Positions 33,973 through 41,556 of a stretch of 64,000 nucleotides of DNA are shown here, piece by piece. Below the pieces are notes generated by a model. It saw only the letters and a program-made list of their open reading frames with translations. It was not told the origin of the DNA and did no database searches. The stretch covers positions 1,860,001-1,924,000 of the forward strand of contig NKJC01000001.1 of NCBI GenBank assembly GCA_002256435.1, in the 5' to 3' direction. Origin of the DNA: Chitinophagaceae bacterium BSSC1. GTDB taxonomy: Bacteria; Bacteroidota; Bacteroidia; Chitinophagales; Chitinophagaceae. The position numbers and the translations under genes are program-made. Each line of letters opens with the position of its first letter. Position 1 is the stretch's first letter.

Positions 33973-34515
33973 ATGATGGAACAGGTGGTTTTGGTGAATG
34001 AACTGGACCAAGAAATTGGTCTAATGGAAAAAATGGAAGCACACGAAAAAGCCTTGTTACACAGGGCTTTTAGCGTTTTTGTATTCAATGATCAAGGAGC
34101 ATTATTATTACAACAAAGAGCTTTTAGCAAATACCATAGCGGTGGATTATGGACCAATACTTGTTGCTCTCATCCCAGACCAAATGAAACGGTTTTGGAT
34201 GCTGCTAATAGAAGATTGGTAGAAGAAATGGGGTTTAATACCAAGCTGGATAAAATCTTTGATTTTGTATATCAAGCCAGTTTTAGCAACGGTCTTACCG
34301 AACACGAATTTGATCATGTATTTATAGGACACTATAATGGTGCCATTACTCCTGATCCAAATGAAGTTCACGCTTATGAATATAGAACCATGGAATCTAT
34401 ACAGGCTTCTTTAGACGCTAAAGAAGGTTTGTTTACGGCTTGGTTTGAAATTATTTTTCCCAAAATGATAGACTGGTGGAAAAATCAGAATAGCCGTAAC
34501 TTGCCATCCAATTAA
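33973..34515 (+). CDS. idi: Isopentenyl-diphosphate delta-isomerase type I
   Basis: The 180-residue NUDIX-fold enzyme interconverts IPP and DMAPP. It has the active-site Cys in WTNTCCSHPRPNE, the NUDIX-type AANRRLVEEMGF, and FSNGLTEHEFDHVFIGHY with the metal-binding Glu residues. Its place between crtB and the second desaturase suggests a supply role for carotenoid synthesis. Confidence 0.95.
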   Translation: MMEQVVLVNELDQEIGLMEKMEAHEKALLHRAFSVFVFNDQGALLLQQRAFSKYHSGGLWTNTCCSHPRPNETVLDAANRRLVEEMGFNTKLDKIFDFVYQASFSNGLTEHEFDHVFIGHYNGAITPDPNEVHAYEYRTMESIQASLDAKEGLFTAWFEIIFPKMIDWWKNQNSRNLPSN

Positions 34516-34524
34516 AGCAACAAT

Positions 34525-36012
34525 ATGGAACATGCTAAGAAAGCTATTGTAGTAGGTGCGGGAATAGCCGGAATGGCTGCATCTATTAGGCTAGCTGTTC
34601 AGGGCTATACTGTGGATCTTTTTGAAAAAAATGATTATCCCGGCGGAAAGCTTAGCCAATTTAGCATAGATGGATACCTCTTTGACGCGGGTCCCAGTTT
34701 GTTTACCCAGCCTGATAATCTGAAAGCATTATTTGATCTGGCGGGTGAGCCCATGGAAGACTATTTTCAATACCAATCCATGCCCATTTCCTTTAAATAT
34801 TTTTATGAAGATGGTACCATTGTGAATGCCTATACCGATAATGGAAAACTGGCAGGGGAGATGGAGGAAAAATTGGGTGAGTCTCCGAGCAAGGTCTTAG
34901 ATTATTTAAATGATTCCAAACATTTGTATGAGCATATTGCCAGCATTTTTTTAAATCATTCTTTGCACAAAAAAGCTACCCTTTTCCAATCCAAGATTTT
35001 CAAAGCCATCAAGACTTTGAAATGGAAATACTTGTTCAAATCTATGCACCAAGTAAATGGGGGCTATTTTACCAATCCTAAAACGGTGCAACTCTTTAAT
35101 AGATACGCTACCTATAATGGAAGCAATCCGTACAAAGCACCGGGGATGCTGAGTTTGATTCCACATTTGGAATTGAATGAAGGCACATTTTATCCCAAGG
35201 GAGGTATGATCAGTATTACCAATGCCTTGTACCAACTGGCTTTGAAAAAAGGGGTGCGTTTTCATTTTAATGCCGCTGTGCAACGCATTATTCAGCAAGA
35301 CAGACTGGTGCGTGGCGTAGTGGTAGAAGGTCAAAATTGGTTTGCTAATTTGGTAGTGAGCAATATGGATGTGTTCTTCACCTATCAAAAATTATTGGGC
35401 GATGCCAGAATGGCCAACCAAGTTTTGAAACAAGAAAGAAGCAGTAGTGCCTTAATTTTTTATTGGGGTATCAATGCCGAGTTTCCACAATTGGAATTGC
35501 ACAATATCTTTTTCTCTACCGATTATGCCGCTGAGTTCAAAGCCATATTTCAGACGGGTTCTATGCATGCAGATCCCACGGTCTATGTGAATATTACAAG
35601 TAAGTGTGAGCCAGGTTTGCAAGCACCAACTGGTAAGGAGAATTGGTTTGTGATGGTGAACTGCCCTGCTAATAAAGGTCAGAACTGGCAAGCCTTGCAA
35701 CAAACTGCTAGGGCAGCAGTGATTGCCAAATTGAACCGAATCTTGGGTGTTGATTTGGAGTCCCTGATAGAAGTGGAAGAAGTATTAGACCCTGTTTTAA
35801 TTGAATCCAAAACGGCTTCCTATATGGGTTCTTTGTATGGTACCAGTTCTAATTCAAAGATGGCTGCTTTTCTAAGACATCCAAATTTTTCAAAAGCGTT
35901 AAAAGGTTTGTATTTTGTAGGAGGGTCTGTGCATCCAGGTGGAGGCATTCCACTTTGTTTGAAAAGTGCGCAGATCATGGGTGCCATGGTAGAGAAAGAT
36001 TTTAGTCATTAA
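34525..36012 (+). CDS. crtD: CrtD-type carotenoid 3,4-desaturase
   Basis: The 495-residue CrtI paralogue has AIVVGAGIAGMAASIRLAVQ, LFEKNDYPGGKLSQFSIDGY, GPSLFTQPDNLKALFDLAGE and the closing FVGGSVHPGGGIPLCLKSAQ. The GPSLFTQP and VHPGGGIP forms are those of 1-hydroxycarotenoid 3,4-desaturases (CrtD) and differ from the crtI in this cluster. With CruF next to it, it should desaturate a 1'-hydroxylated end group. Spacing: 9 bases after idi, 20 before cruF. Confidence 0.87.
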   Translation: MEHAKKAIVVGAGIAGMAASIRLAVQGYTVDLFEKNDYPGGKLSQFSIDGYLFDAGPSLFTQPDNLKALFDLAGEPMEDYFQYQSMPISFKYFYEDGTIVNAYTDNGKLAGEMEEKLGESPSKVLDYLNDSKHLYEHIASIFLNHSLHKKATLFQSKIFKAIKTLKWKYLFKSMHQVNGGYFTNPKTVQLFNRYATYNGSNPYKAPGMLSLIPHLELNEGTFYPKGGMISITNALYQLALKKGVRFHFNAAVQRIIQQDRLVRGVVVEGQNWFANLVVSNMDVFFTYQKLLGDARMANQVLKQERSSSALIFYWGINAEFPQLELHNIFFSTDYAAEFKAIFQTGSMHADPTVYVNITSKCEPGLQAPTGKENWFVMVNCPANKGQNWQALQQTARAAVIAKLNRILGVDLESLIEVEEVLDPVLIESKTASYMGSLYGTSSNSKMAAFLRHPNFSKALKGLYFVGGSVHPGGGIPLCLKSAQIMGAMVEKDFSH

Positions 36013-36032
36013 GTTGAACCAATTTTGTTTGC

Positions 36033-36722
36033 ATGACCATTGTATTGAATAAAAAAAACATTGCCACATTCATTGCCATCCTCTTTCATTTTTGTGGGGC
36101 AGTGGGTATACTATTGAGCGGAAGCAAGGATTGGTTTATTCAAAACACTAGTTTGAATTTGCTTTTAATGGCTGGCTTGCTCATTTGGAACCAACCAGAA
36201 AAAAACCTGTCTTTCTTTTTATTCTTGCTTGCTGCATTTGTTACGGGCATGGGTGTAGAAATGATTGGTGTGAATACGGGAGCCCTTTTTGGCATTTATC
36301 AATACGGAACTGTTATGGGTACCAAACTGAATGGGGTTCCTTGGTTAATTGGCATCAACTGGTTTGTATTGGTTTTTTGTTGTGGGGTAGTCATGCATCA
36401 ATTGCATGGATGGCTTCACTTACAATATGAAATGCTAGACATTCATATGGCGGGTTGGGTAGAAAAACTATCCCTGCTTTTTGATGGTGCTTTTCTAGCT
36501 ACTTTTTTTGACTGGGTTATGGAACCCGTTGCCATGAAACTGGGTTTCTGGGATTGGAAAGACAACCTGGTTCCAAATTTTAATTATGGTTGTTGGTTTG
36601 TGATTAGCATGGCCTTGCTTTGGTTATTTGGCAAATTGAAATTCAATAAAAGCAATCCTTTTGCGGTACACTTGTTAATTGTACAAGCACTTTTTTTCTT
36701 AGCACTAAGAACATTTTTATGA
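36033..36722 (+). CDS. cruF: Carotenoid 1,2-hydratase CruF
   Basis: The 229-residue integral membrane protein has about seven helices and the CruF motifs GMGVEMIGVNTGALFGIYQY, LNGVPWLIGINWFVL and the acidic DWVMEPVAMKLGFWDW. CruF adds water across the 1',2' double bond of an open psi end group, as in saproxanthin, myxol and bacterioruberin pathways. It overlaps crtZ by 4 bases (ATGA), indicating translational coupling. Confidence 0.9.
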   Translation: MTIVLNKKNIATFIAILFHFCGAVGILLSGSKDWFIQNTSLNLLLMAGLLIWNQPEKNLSFFLFLLAAFVTGMGVEMIGVNTGALFGIYQYGTVMGTKLNGVPWLIGINWFVLVFCCGVVMHQLHGWLHLQYEMLDIHMAGWVEKLSLLFDGAFLATFFDWVMEPVAMKLGFWDWKDNLVPNFNYGCWFVISMALLWLFGKLKFNKSNPFAVHLLIVQALFFLALRTFL

Positions 36723-37195
36723 TATACTATGTATTGATTACCCTAGCTACTTTTCTAATCATGGAGCCCATTACCTGGGCCACGCACAGATATGTGATGC
36801 ACGGATTTCTTTGGTACTTGCATGAAGACCATCATCAAAAAGGAGACGGATTTTTTGAAAAGAACGATGCCTTCTTTGTCATTTTTGCCATTCCCTCTTG
36901 GCTTTGCATCATGTTGGGAAGTATGAACCAAGTCTATTGGGTAGTAGCCATTGGAGCAGGAATTGCACTTTATGGTTTTGCTTATTTTTTGGTGCATGAA
37001 ATTATCATTCACCAACGTTTCAAATTATTTACACGCAGTAATAACAAATATATCAAAGCCATTAGGTGGGCGCATAAAATGCACCACAAACATTTGGGCA
37101 AGGAAGAAGGAGAAAGTTTTGGCATGTTACTAGTGGCCAAAAAATACTGGGACAAGGTTCGCAGAGACGAGGCTTTGCAAAACAAAACTCAATAA
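36719..37195 (+). CDS. crtZ: Beta-carotene hydroxylase CrtZ
   Basis: The 158-residue membrane di-iron hydroxylase has the histidine motifs THRYVMHGFLWYLHEDHHQ, FLVHEIIIHQRF and WAHKMHHKHLG. It hydroxylates C3 of the beta-ionone ring. It starts inside the cruF stop (4-base overlap) and is followed by crtY after 11 bases. Confidence 0.94.
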   Translation: MIYYVLITLATFLIMEPITWATHRYVMHGFLWYLHEDHHQKGDGFFEKNDAFFVIFAIPSWLCIMLGSMNQVYWVVAIGAGIALYGFAYFLVHEIIIHQRFKLFTRSNNKYIKAIRWAHKMHHKHLGKEEGESFGMLLVAKKYWDKVRRDEALQNKTQ

Positions 37196-37206
37196 TTTCT
37201 TAAGCC

Positions 37207-38397
37207 TTGGAAGCTGCCAACCTACATAACCCTGCTCAAGTAAATCACTATGATTATATCATTACAGGGGCTGGTTGTGCAGGATTGAGTTTGCTCATGC
37301 GCTTGATGGAAGATCCTTTCTTTTCTGAAAAACGCATCTTGATCATTGACGCATCGCCCAAGCAAAGAAATGATAGAACCTGGTGTTTTTGGGAAGCGGG
37401 AACAGGTTTATTTGAACCCATTGTAAAACATAGTTGGGAACAAGTACAATTTGCTTCTAATGATTTTTCAGGTCTATTGCAGTTGCATCCCTATCAATAT
37501 AAAATGATTGAGGGGATTGATTTTTATCAAATGGTCTTGAACAAAGCTGCTACTTTTTCGAACATTCAATTCTTGCAAGAAACCGTTTTGAAAATAGTGG
37601 ATGGTGCTTCCAATATTACGGTAACCACTGCCTCCGGCGATGTAAAGGCAGACTTTGTATTCAATAGTATTCCCGCATTTGCTTCAAGTAAAACTGTTCC
37701 AGGAAAAAAAGGACAATACCATTTACTACAACATTTTAAAGGTTGGGTAATTGAAACTGTTGAACCTGTTTTTAATCCAGCCATTGCTACACTGATGGAT
37801 TTTCAAGTGGATCAATCTGCTGGTACCACTTTTATGTATGTAATGCCAACCAGAAGCACTAGGGCCTTGGTGGAATATACTTTGTTCACAGAAACCTTAT
37901 TGCCTGAGAAAGCTTATGGCAAGGCTTTGCGCGATTATATTTCAGACAAATTGAAGATTAGGAACTATCAGATTACACACGAAGAATTTGGCATTATTCC
38001 CATGACCAATCAATCTTTTTCTTTGCAAGAAGGCAGGCTTGTTCAAATGGGTGGAGCCGGTGGTCAAATCAAGGGGAGTAGTGGTTATGCATTTCAATTT
38101 ATTCAGAAAAGAACAACTGATATTGTTGTTGGATTAAAAAACGGGCATAGCTATTTTAACCATCAGGGGCTCAAACAAATCATGGGTGAATTTTATGACA
38201 CGGTCTTATTGAATGTATTGATTAAACGCAAAATGAACGGTGGTCAAATCTTCTCCCAAATTTTTGAAAAAAATCCACCCGCTTCTGTGCTCAGATTCTT
38301 GGACAATGAATCTTCCATTGTTGAAGATCTCAAGATCATGAACAGTGTTCCCACCCGAATATTTTTTCCTGCAGCCATTCAAGAACTACTGCGTTAA
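37207..38397 (+). CDS. crtY: Lycopene beta-cyclase CrtY
   Basis: The 396-residue flavoprotein has the dinucleotide motif YDYIITGAGCAGLSLLMRLM, RTWCFWEAGTGLFEPIV, and FGIIPMTNQ and GGAGGQIKGSSGYAFQFIQ, all typical of CrtY. It closes beta rings on lycopene. The start is TTG at 37207: no ATG lies before the FAD motif. It is the last crt gene of the cluster; the PfkB gene starts 9 bases later and may be read through. Confidence 0.92.
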   Translation: MEAANLHNPAQVNHYDYIITGAGCAGLSLLMRLMEDPFFSEKRILIIDASPKQRNDRTWCFWEAGTGLFEPIVKHSWEQVQFASNDFSGLLQLHPYQYKMIEGIDFYQMVLNKAATFSNIQFLQETVLKIVDGASNITVTTASGDVKADFVFNSIPAFASSKTVPGKKGQYHLLQHFKGWVIETVEPVFNPAIATLMDFQVDQSAGTTFMYVMPTRSTRALVEYTLFTETLLPEKAYGKALRDYISDKLKIRNYQITHEEFGIIPMTNQSFSLQEGRLVQMGGAGGQIKGSSGYAFQFIQKRTTDIVVGLKNGHSYFNHQGLKQIMGEFYDTVLLNVLIKRKMNGGQIFSQIFEKNPPASVLRFLDNESSIVEDLKIMNSVPTRIFFPAAIQELLR

Positions 38398-38406
38398 ATA
38401 CCCATC

Positions 38407-39333
38407 ATGAAAACCATCATCACCCTTACATTAAATCCTGCTTTGGATAAAAGCATTGAGATAGACAAACTGGTACCTGAAAAAAAACTGCGTTGCTCCG
38501 ATGCCGTATTAGAACCAGGAGGTGGCGGCATCAATGTGTCTAGGGCTATTCACAAATTAGGCGGAAGCTCTACTGCACTTTATTTAGCAGGAGGCTACAC
38601 GGGAAAAAAATTCTCGCAATTATTGGCTCAGGAATTACCAACCTTTCATGAGTTTGAAATTGCAGAAGATACCCGTGAAAATTTTATTGTAGTAGATGTT
38701 TCCGTGAACAAACAATATAGGTTTGGTATGGAAGGCCCCAAGATTAGCGAAGCTGAATGGCAACAGTGTTTGGATTTTTTAGAAGCCCAACAGGGTGTTG
38801 ACTATATAGTTGCCAGTGGTAGTTTGGCTCCTGGGATTCCACTTGATTTTTTTGGCAAACTTGCTGCACTAGCCAAACGCAAATCAGCCAGATTGGTTGT
38901 AGACACATCGGGTAAACCCTTGCAACACGCCGTGGAAGAAGGGATCTTTTTGTGCAAACCTAATTTGGGTGAACTGAGTAGTTTGGTTGGAAAAGAAAGA
39001 CTTGCCCCAGATGAAATTCTATCAGCTGCCCGATCCATCATAGCCAAAGGCGGTTGTGAAGTCATGGCCGTATCCATGGGTCCCGATGGAGCATTACTAG
39101 TCACCGCTACCGAATCCCATCAAGTAAAACCACCAGCAGTTGAAGTGCATAGCACCGTTGGCGCTGGCGATTCCATGGTTGCTGGCATGCTCATGGGTCT
39201 AGCCCAAGACTGGTCCTGGAAAGACATACTCTGTTATGGCGTTGCCTCCGGCACATCTGCCACCATGAACCACGGCACTGGTCTGTGCAAAAAGCCGGAA
39301 GTAGACCGAATTTTTGCCGAATTGCGTCAATAA
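38407..39333 (+). CDS. PfkB family sugar-phosphate kinase (1-phosphofructokinase type)
   Basis: The 308-residue kinase has the two PfkB signatures: PGGGGINVSRAIHKLGG near residue 40 and STVGAGDSMVAGMLMG near 255 with the catalytic Asp. TLTLNPALDKSIEID is typical of the FruK/LacC/PfkB-II group that phosphorylates fructose-1-phosphate, fructose-6-phosphate or tagatose-6-phosphate. The substrate is not settled by sequence. It lies downstream of crtY and upstream of tRNA-Arg. Confidence 0.88.
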   Translation: MKTIITLTLNPALDKSIEIDKLVPEKKLRCSDAVLEPGGGGINVSRAIHKLGGSSTALYLAGGYTGKKFSQLLAQELPTFHEFEIAEDTRENFIVVDVSVNKQYRFGMEGPKISEAEWQQCLDFLEAQQGVDYIVASGSLAPGIPLDFFGKLAALAKRKSARLVVDTSGKPLQHAVEEGIFLCKPNLGELSSLVGKERLAPDEILSAARSIIAKGGCEVMAVSMGPDGALLVTATESHQVKPPAVEVHSTVGAGDSMVAGMLMGLAQDWSWKDILCYGVASGTSATMNHGTGLCKKPEVDRIFAELRQ

Positions 39334-39353
39334 AGGATGAAACATTACTTTTG
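39322..39353 (+). promoter_or_regulatory. Promoter of tRNA-Arg
   Basis: TTG (39322-39324), 21 bases, then TACTTTTG (39346-39353), an exact TAnnTTTG -7 box. The mature tRNA begins 40 bases later, leaving room for a processed 5' leader. The -33 lies inside the end of the PfkB gene. Confidence 0.55.
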
Positions 39354-39392
39354 CCTCAATTGCGAAGCATCTACCTTCTTGCTCGCTCAAAT

Positions 39393-39464
39393 GGCCTCGT
39401 AGTACAACGGATAGTATGCGAGTTTCCGAAGCTCTTGATTCAGGTTCGATTCCTGACGAGGCCA
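39393..39464 (+). tRNA. tRNA-Arg (anticodon CCG)
   Basis: GGCCTCG (39393-39399) pairs with CGAGGCC (39457-39463), followed by discriminator A39464. The anticodon loop TTCCGAA carries CCG, which reads CGG (Arg). The anticodon stem closes with GAG/CTC and a G-T pair, its outermost pair being C-T. The T arm is CAGG-TTCGATT-CCTG. CCA is not encoded; the next bases are CAAAG. A structured element starts two bases after the tRNA. Confidence 0.95.
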
Positions 39465-39465
39465 C

Positions 39466-39582
39466 AAAGCCCTGGCACAAAGTGCCGGGGTTTATTTTTG
39501 CGAAGAGGCGAATCCAAGCTCGCTTGAGTGAGCCGATGAGCAAAAATAAACCCCCAGCAATCGAAGATTGCTGAAGGGCTTT
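39466..39582 (+). other. Cloverleaf-like four-way structured element downstream of tRNA-Arg
   Basis: Four nested perfect stems form a closed junction. Outer stem: AAAGCCCT (39466-39473) with AGGGCTTT (39575-39582). Inside it, in order: GGCAC-AAA-GTGCC (39474-39486), GGGGTTTATTTTTGC (39487-39501) with GCAAAAATAAACCCC (39540-39554), and AGCAATC-GAA-GATTGCT (39556-39572). The central arm has a 38-base loop with its own GCTC/GAGC stem. The stems abut almost without unpaired bases. It resembles a tRNA in layout but lacks conserved tRNA bases. It may act as a tRNA terminator/processing signal, a structured small RNA or a mobile-element end. Confidence 0.7.
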
Positions 39583-39596
39583 GAGTAAGTCCCCAA
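39577..39596 (+). repeat. 20-base direct repeat, left copy
   Basis: GGCTTTGAGTAAGTCCCCAA occurs here and again exactly at 41484-41503. This copy includes the last bases of the outer stem of the cloverleaf-like element. The two copies bracket the PAS histidine kinase gene. Confidence 0.9.
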
Positions 39597-39600
39597 CGAT

Positions 39601-39838
39601 AGGAAGCCTGCGCAGCAGGCAATCCTGACGAGCACCTCCCTGAGCTAAATATCGCAAATGTGAACCCTGCGCCAGCAGGCAATCAAAACGCTCCCTCTAA
39701 GTTTCGCCAATGTGCACCCTGCTTCAGCAGGCAATTAGAATGCCTCATCTCTTTTTCGCAAATGTGCACCCTGCTTCAGCAGGCAATCAAAACGCTTCTT
39801 CCAAGCAATCAGAACGCTCCCTCTCTTTTTCGCCAATA
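39601..39838 (+). repeat. 52-base tandem repeats with hairpins
   Basis: Degenerate units lie at 39601-39652, 39653-39704, 39705-39756 and 39757-39830, ending in a partial CGCCAATA. The period is 52 bases (the last full unit is 74, by an internal extra AATC-AAAACGCT-like block). Each has a hairpin CCTGC-N3/4-GCAGG followed by CAAT and a T-rich end before CGC(C/A)AA. The first unit contains TCCTGACGAG (39623-39632), also present at the tRNA 3' end (39451-39460). No coding role is evident; the rest of 39465-39901 holds only the stems described and an AT-rich lead to the next gene. Confidence 0.8.
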
Positions 39839-39901
39839 CTCAAAGTTTTGATCTTTTAAAAGAAATCTATCTTTACTTAACGAATCACATAACTAACGAT
39901 T

Positions 39902-41458
39902 ATGAGCCAGCCAAGTGAGAACAATCAAATAGACCCTTTTTTTAATACTCCAATTAATTCCTCGTCAGAAATGCAAATGCACAATATGGCGATGAATATG
40001 TTTTTCAGATTAAGCCCTGATTTATTCTGCATTGTTTCAAGAGAAGCACATTTTTTATACCTGAATCCTGCATGGGAACAAACTACTGGATATGCAATAG
40101 ATGACTTAAAAAGCAGATCATTCATAGATTTTATACATCCATTAGATCGTGAGTACACTTTGCAAATCTTTCAAAACCAATTTGAAAGCGATGATGGATT
40201 TAAAGACGTCACAAGATTTTTATGCAAAGATGGAAACTATAGATGGTTTGAATGGAGGGGAAATGCGAACGAAGGTGGGCAAACATCTTGTGTTGTAGCC
40301 CGTGATATTACGGAACAAAAAATAGCACAAGAAGATTTACGTATTAAAGAAGAGCGTTATCGTTTTTTAGCAGACAACGCATTAGATGTTGTATGGACTA
40401 TGAAAATAGATGGTACTATTACTTATGTGAGTCCAGCAGTTGAACAATTAAGGGGTATTACGCCGGAAGAAGCCATGAATCAAACAATTGATCAAATTCT
40501 TACGCCTGATTCACAAGCTAAGTCAATTGGATATATTCAAAAACTATATGAAGACCTTGCTGCAGGAAGGCCTCCAGAAAATTATCGAGGTGAGCAAGAA
40601 TATTATCGCAAAGACGGTTCTATCATGTGGGCTGATGTTTTTACTTTTCCAATTGTAGGCAGCGATATTAGCACTACAACCCTACTTGGTTTTTCAAGAG
40701 ACATTAGTAAAAGAAAGGAATATGAAGCAATGCTTTTAGAGCAAGCCAATAGTTTACAAGAGCTCAATAATGCTAAGGATAAGTTTTTTTCAATTATTGC
40801 GCATGACTTGAGAAGTCCATTCAATGTATTTGTTGGCTTATTGCAATTACTTGGTAGGAAAGTGGAAAAAATGAGCTTGTCTGAAATACAACAACATGTT
40901 GGTATGTTGGATAACTCTGCAAAAAAATTGTCCCAATTGTTAGAAAATTTGTTGGAATGGTCTTGTTTTCAAACAGGCACTTTCACTTCATCTCCAACTG
41001 CATTTTCAATGATAGAACAAATTAAAGAGAATGCTACATTACTTTCCGAAGCCTTTCACAAAAAAGAAATTACAGTTAATATTGATATACCAGATGATGT
41101 AACAGTTTTTGCAGACATGAAAATGGTAGATGGAACTTTACGCAATCTTTTTTCAAATGCCATAAAATTTACAAAACAGAAAGGAATTATTTCTATTTCT
41201 GCCCATAGAAGGCCAGATCAACTTGTACAGGTTTCTATCAAGGATAGCGGTATTGGTATGGGAAATAGTATTCTTGAAAATTTGTTTCAAATTGGAGCCA
41301 AAATCAATCGCCCTGGAACAGATGGCGAACCTAGTAGTGGTCTCGGCTTAATTCTAGTAAAAGAGTATGTAGAAAAGAATGGAGGAACAATTTGGGTTGA
41401 GAGCGAGGAGGACATGGGATCAGTATTTCACTTTACCATTCCGGTGAATCAAAAATAG
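39902..41458 (+). CDS. PAS-domain sensor histidine kinase
   Basis: The 518-residue protein has no membrane segment, so it senses in the cytoplasm. Two PAS domains (about 28-145 and 148-275: FRLSPDLFCIVSREAHFLYL, ALDVVWTMKIDGTITYVSPA) precede a HisKA domain (FFSIIAHDLRSPFNVF, phospho-His near 301) and a HATPase_c domain with N box NLFSNAIKFT, DSGIGMG and GLGLILVKEYV. All kinase motifs look functional. No response regulator gene is adjacent. It is bracketed by exact 20-base repeats and is followed by a second PAS protein, which may be a partner. Confidence 0.9.
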   Translation: MSQPSENNQIDPFFNTPINSSSEMQMHNMAMNMFFRLSPDLFCIVSREAHFLYLNPAWEQTTGYAIDDLKSRSFIDFIHPLDREYTLQIFQNQFESDDGFKDVTRFLCKDGNYRWFEWRGNANEGGQTSCVVARDITEQKIAQEDLRIKEERYRFLADNALDVVWTMKIDGTITYVSPAVEQLRGITPEEAMNQTIDQILTPDSQAKSIGYIQKLYEDLAAGRPPENYRGEQEYYRKDGSIMWADVFTFPIVGSDISTTTLLGFSRDISKRKEYEAMLLEQANSLQELNNAKDKFFSIIAHDLRSPFNVFVGLLQLLGRKVEKMSLSEIQQHVGMLDNSAKKLSQLLENLLEWSCFQTGTFTSSPTAFSMIEQIKENATLLSEAFHKKEITVNIDIPDDVTVFADMKMVDGTLRNLFSNAIKFTKQKGIISISAHRRPDQLVQVSIKDSGIGMGNSILENLFQIGAKINRPGTDGEPSSGLGLILVKEYVEKNGGTIWVESEEDMGSVFHFTIPVNQK

Positions 41459-41483
41459 TCACCTATTTTATTAATACAGATAA

Positions 41484-41503
41484 GGCTTTGAGTAAGTCCC
41501 CAA
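41484..41503 (+). repeat. 20-base direct repeat, right copy
   Basis: An exact copy of GGCTTTGAGTAAGTCCCCAA at 39577-39596. Here it is not followed by the tandem repeats and lies between the histidine kinase stop and the next PAS gene. A TTG inside it is in frame with that gene. Confidence 0.9.
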
Positions 41504-41556
41504 AAAGTAGTAAATTGTACTACCCCAGAGAAACTGTCATCATCAAATTAAAAAAG

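Noticed and set aside
39466..39582. Possible second tRNA or integron attC site
   Set aside because: The cloverleaf-like stems lack conserved tRNA bases and the T-loop, and no GTTRRRY/RYYYAAC boxes or integrase are seen.
39601..39838. Possible CRISPR array
   Set aside because: The units are degenerate, not separated by unique spacers of constant length, and no cas genes are present.
39660..39851. Open frame of 63 codons in the tandem-repeat region
   Set aside because: Its sequence is only the translated 52-base repeats, with no family match or ribosome-binding context; a non-coding repeat array explains it.
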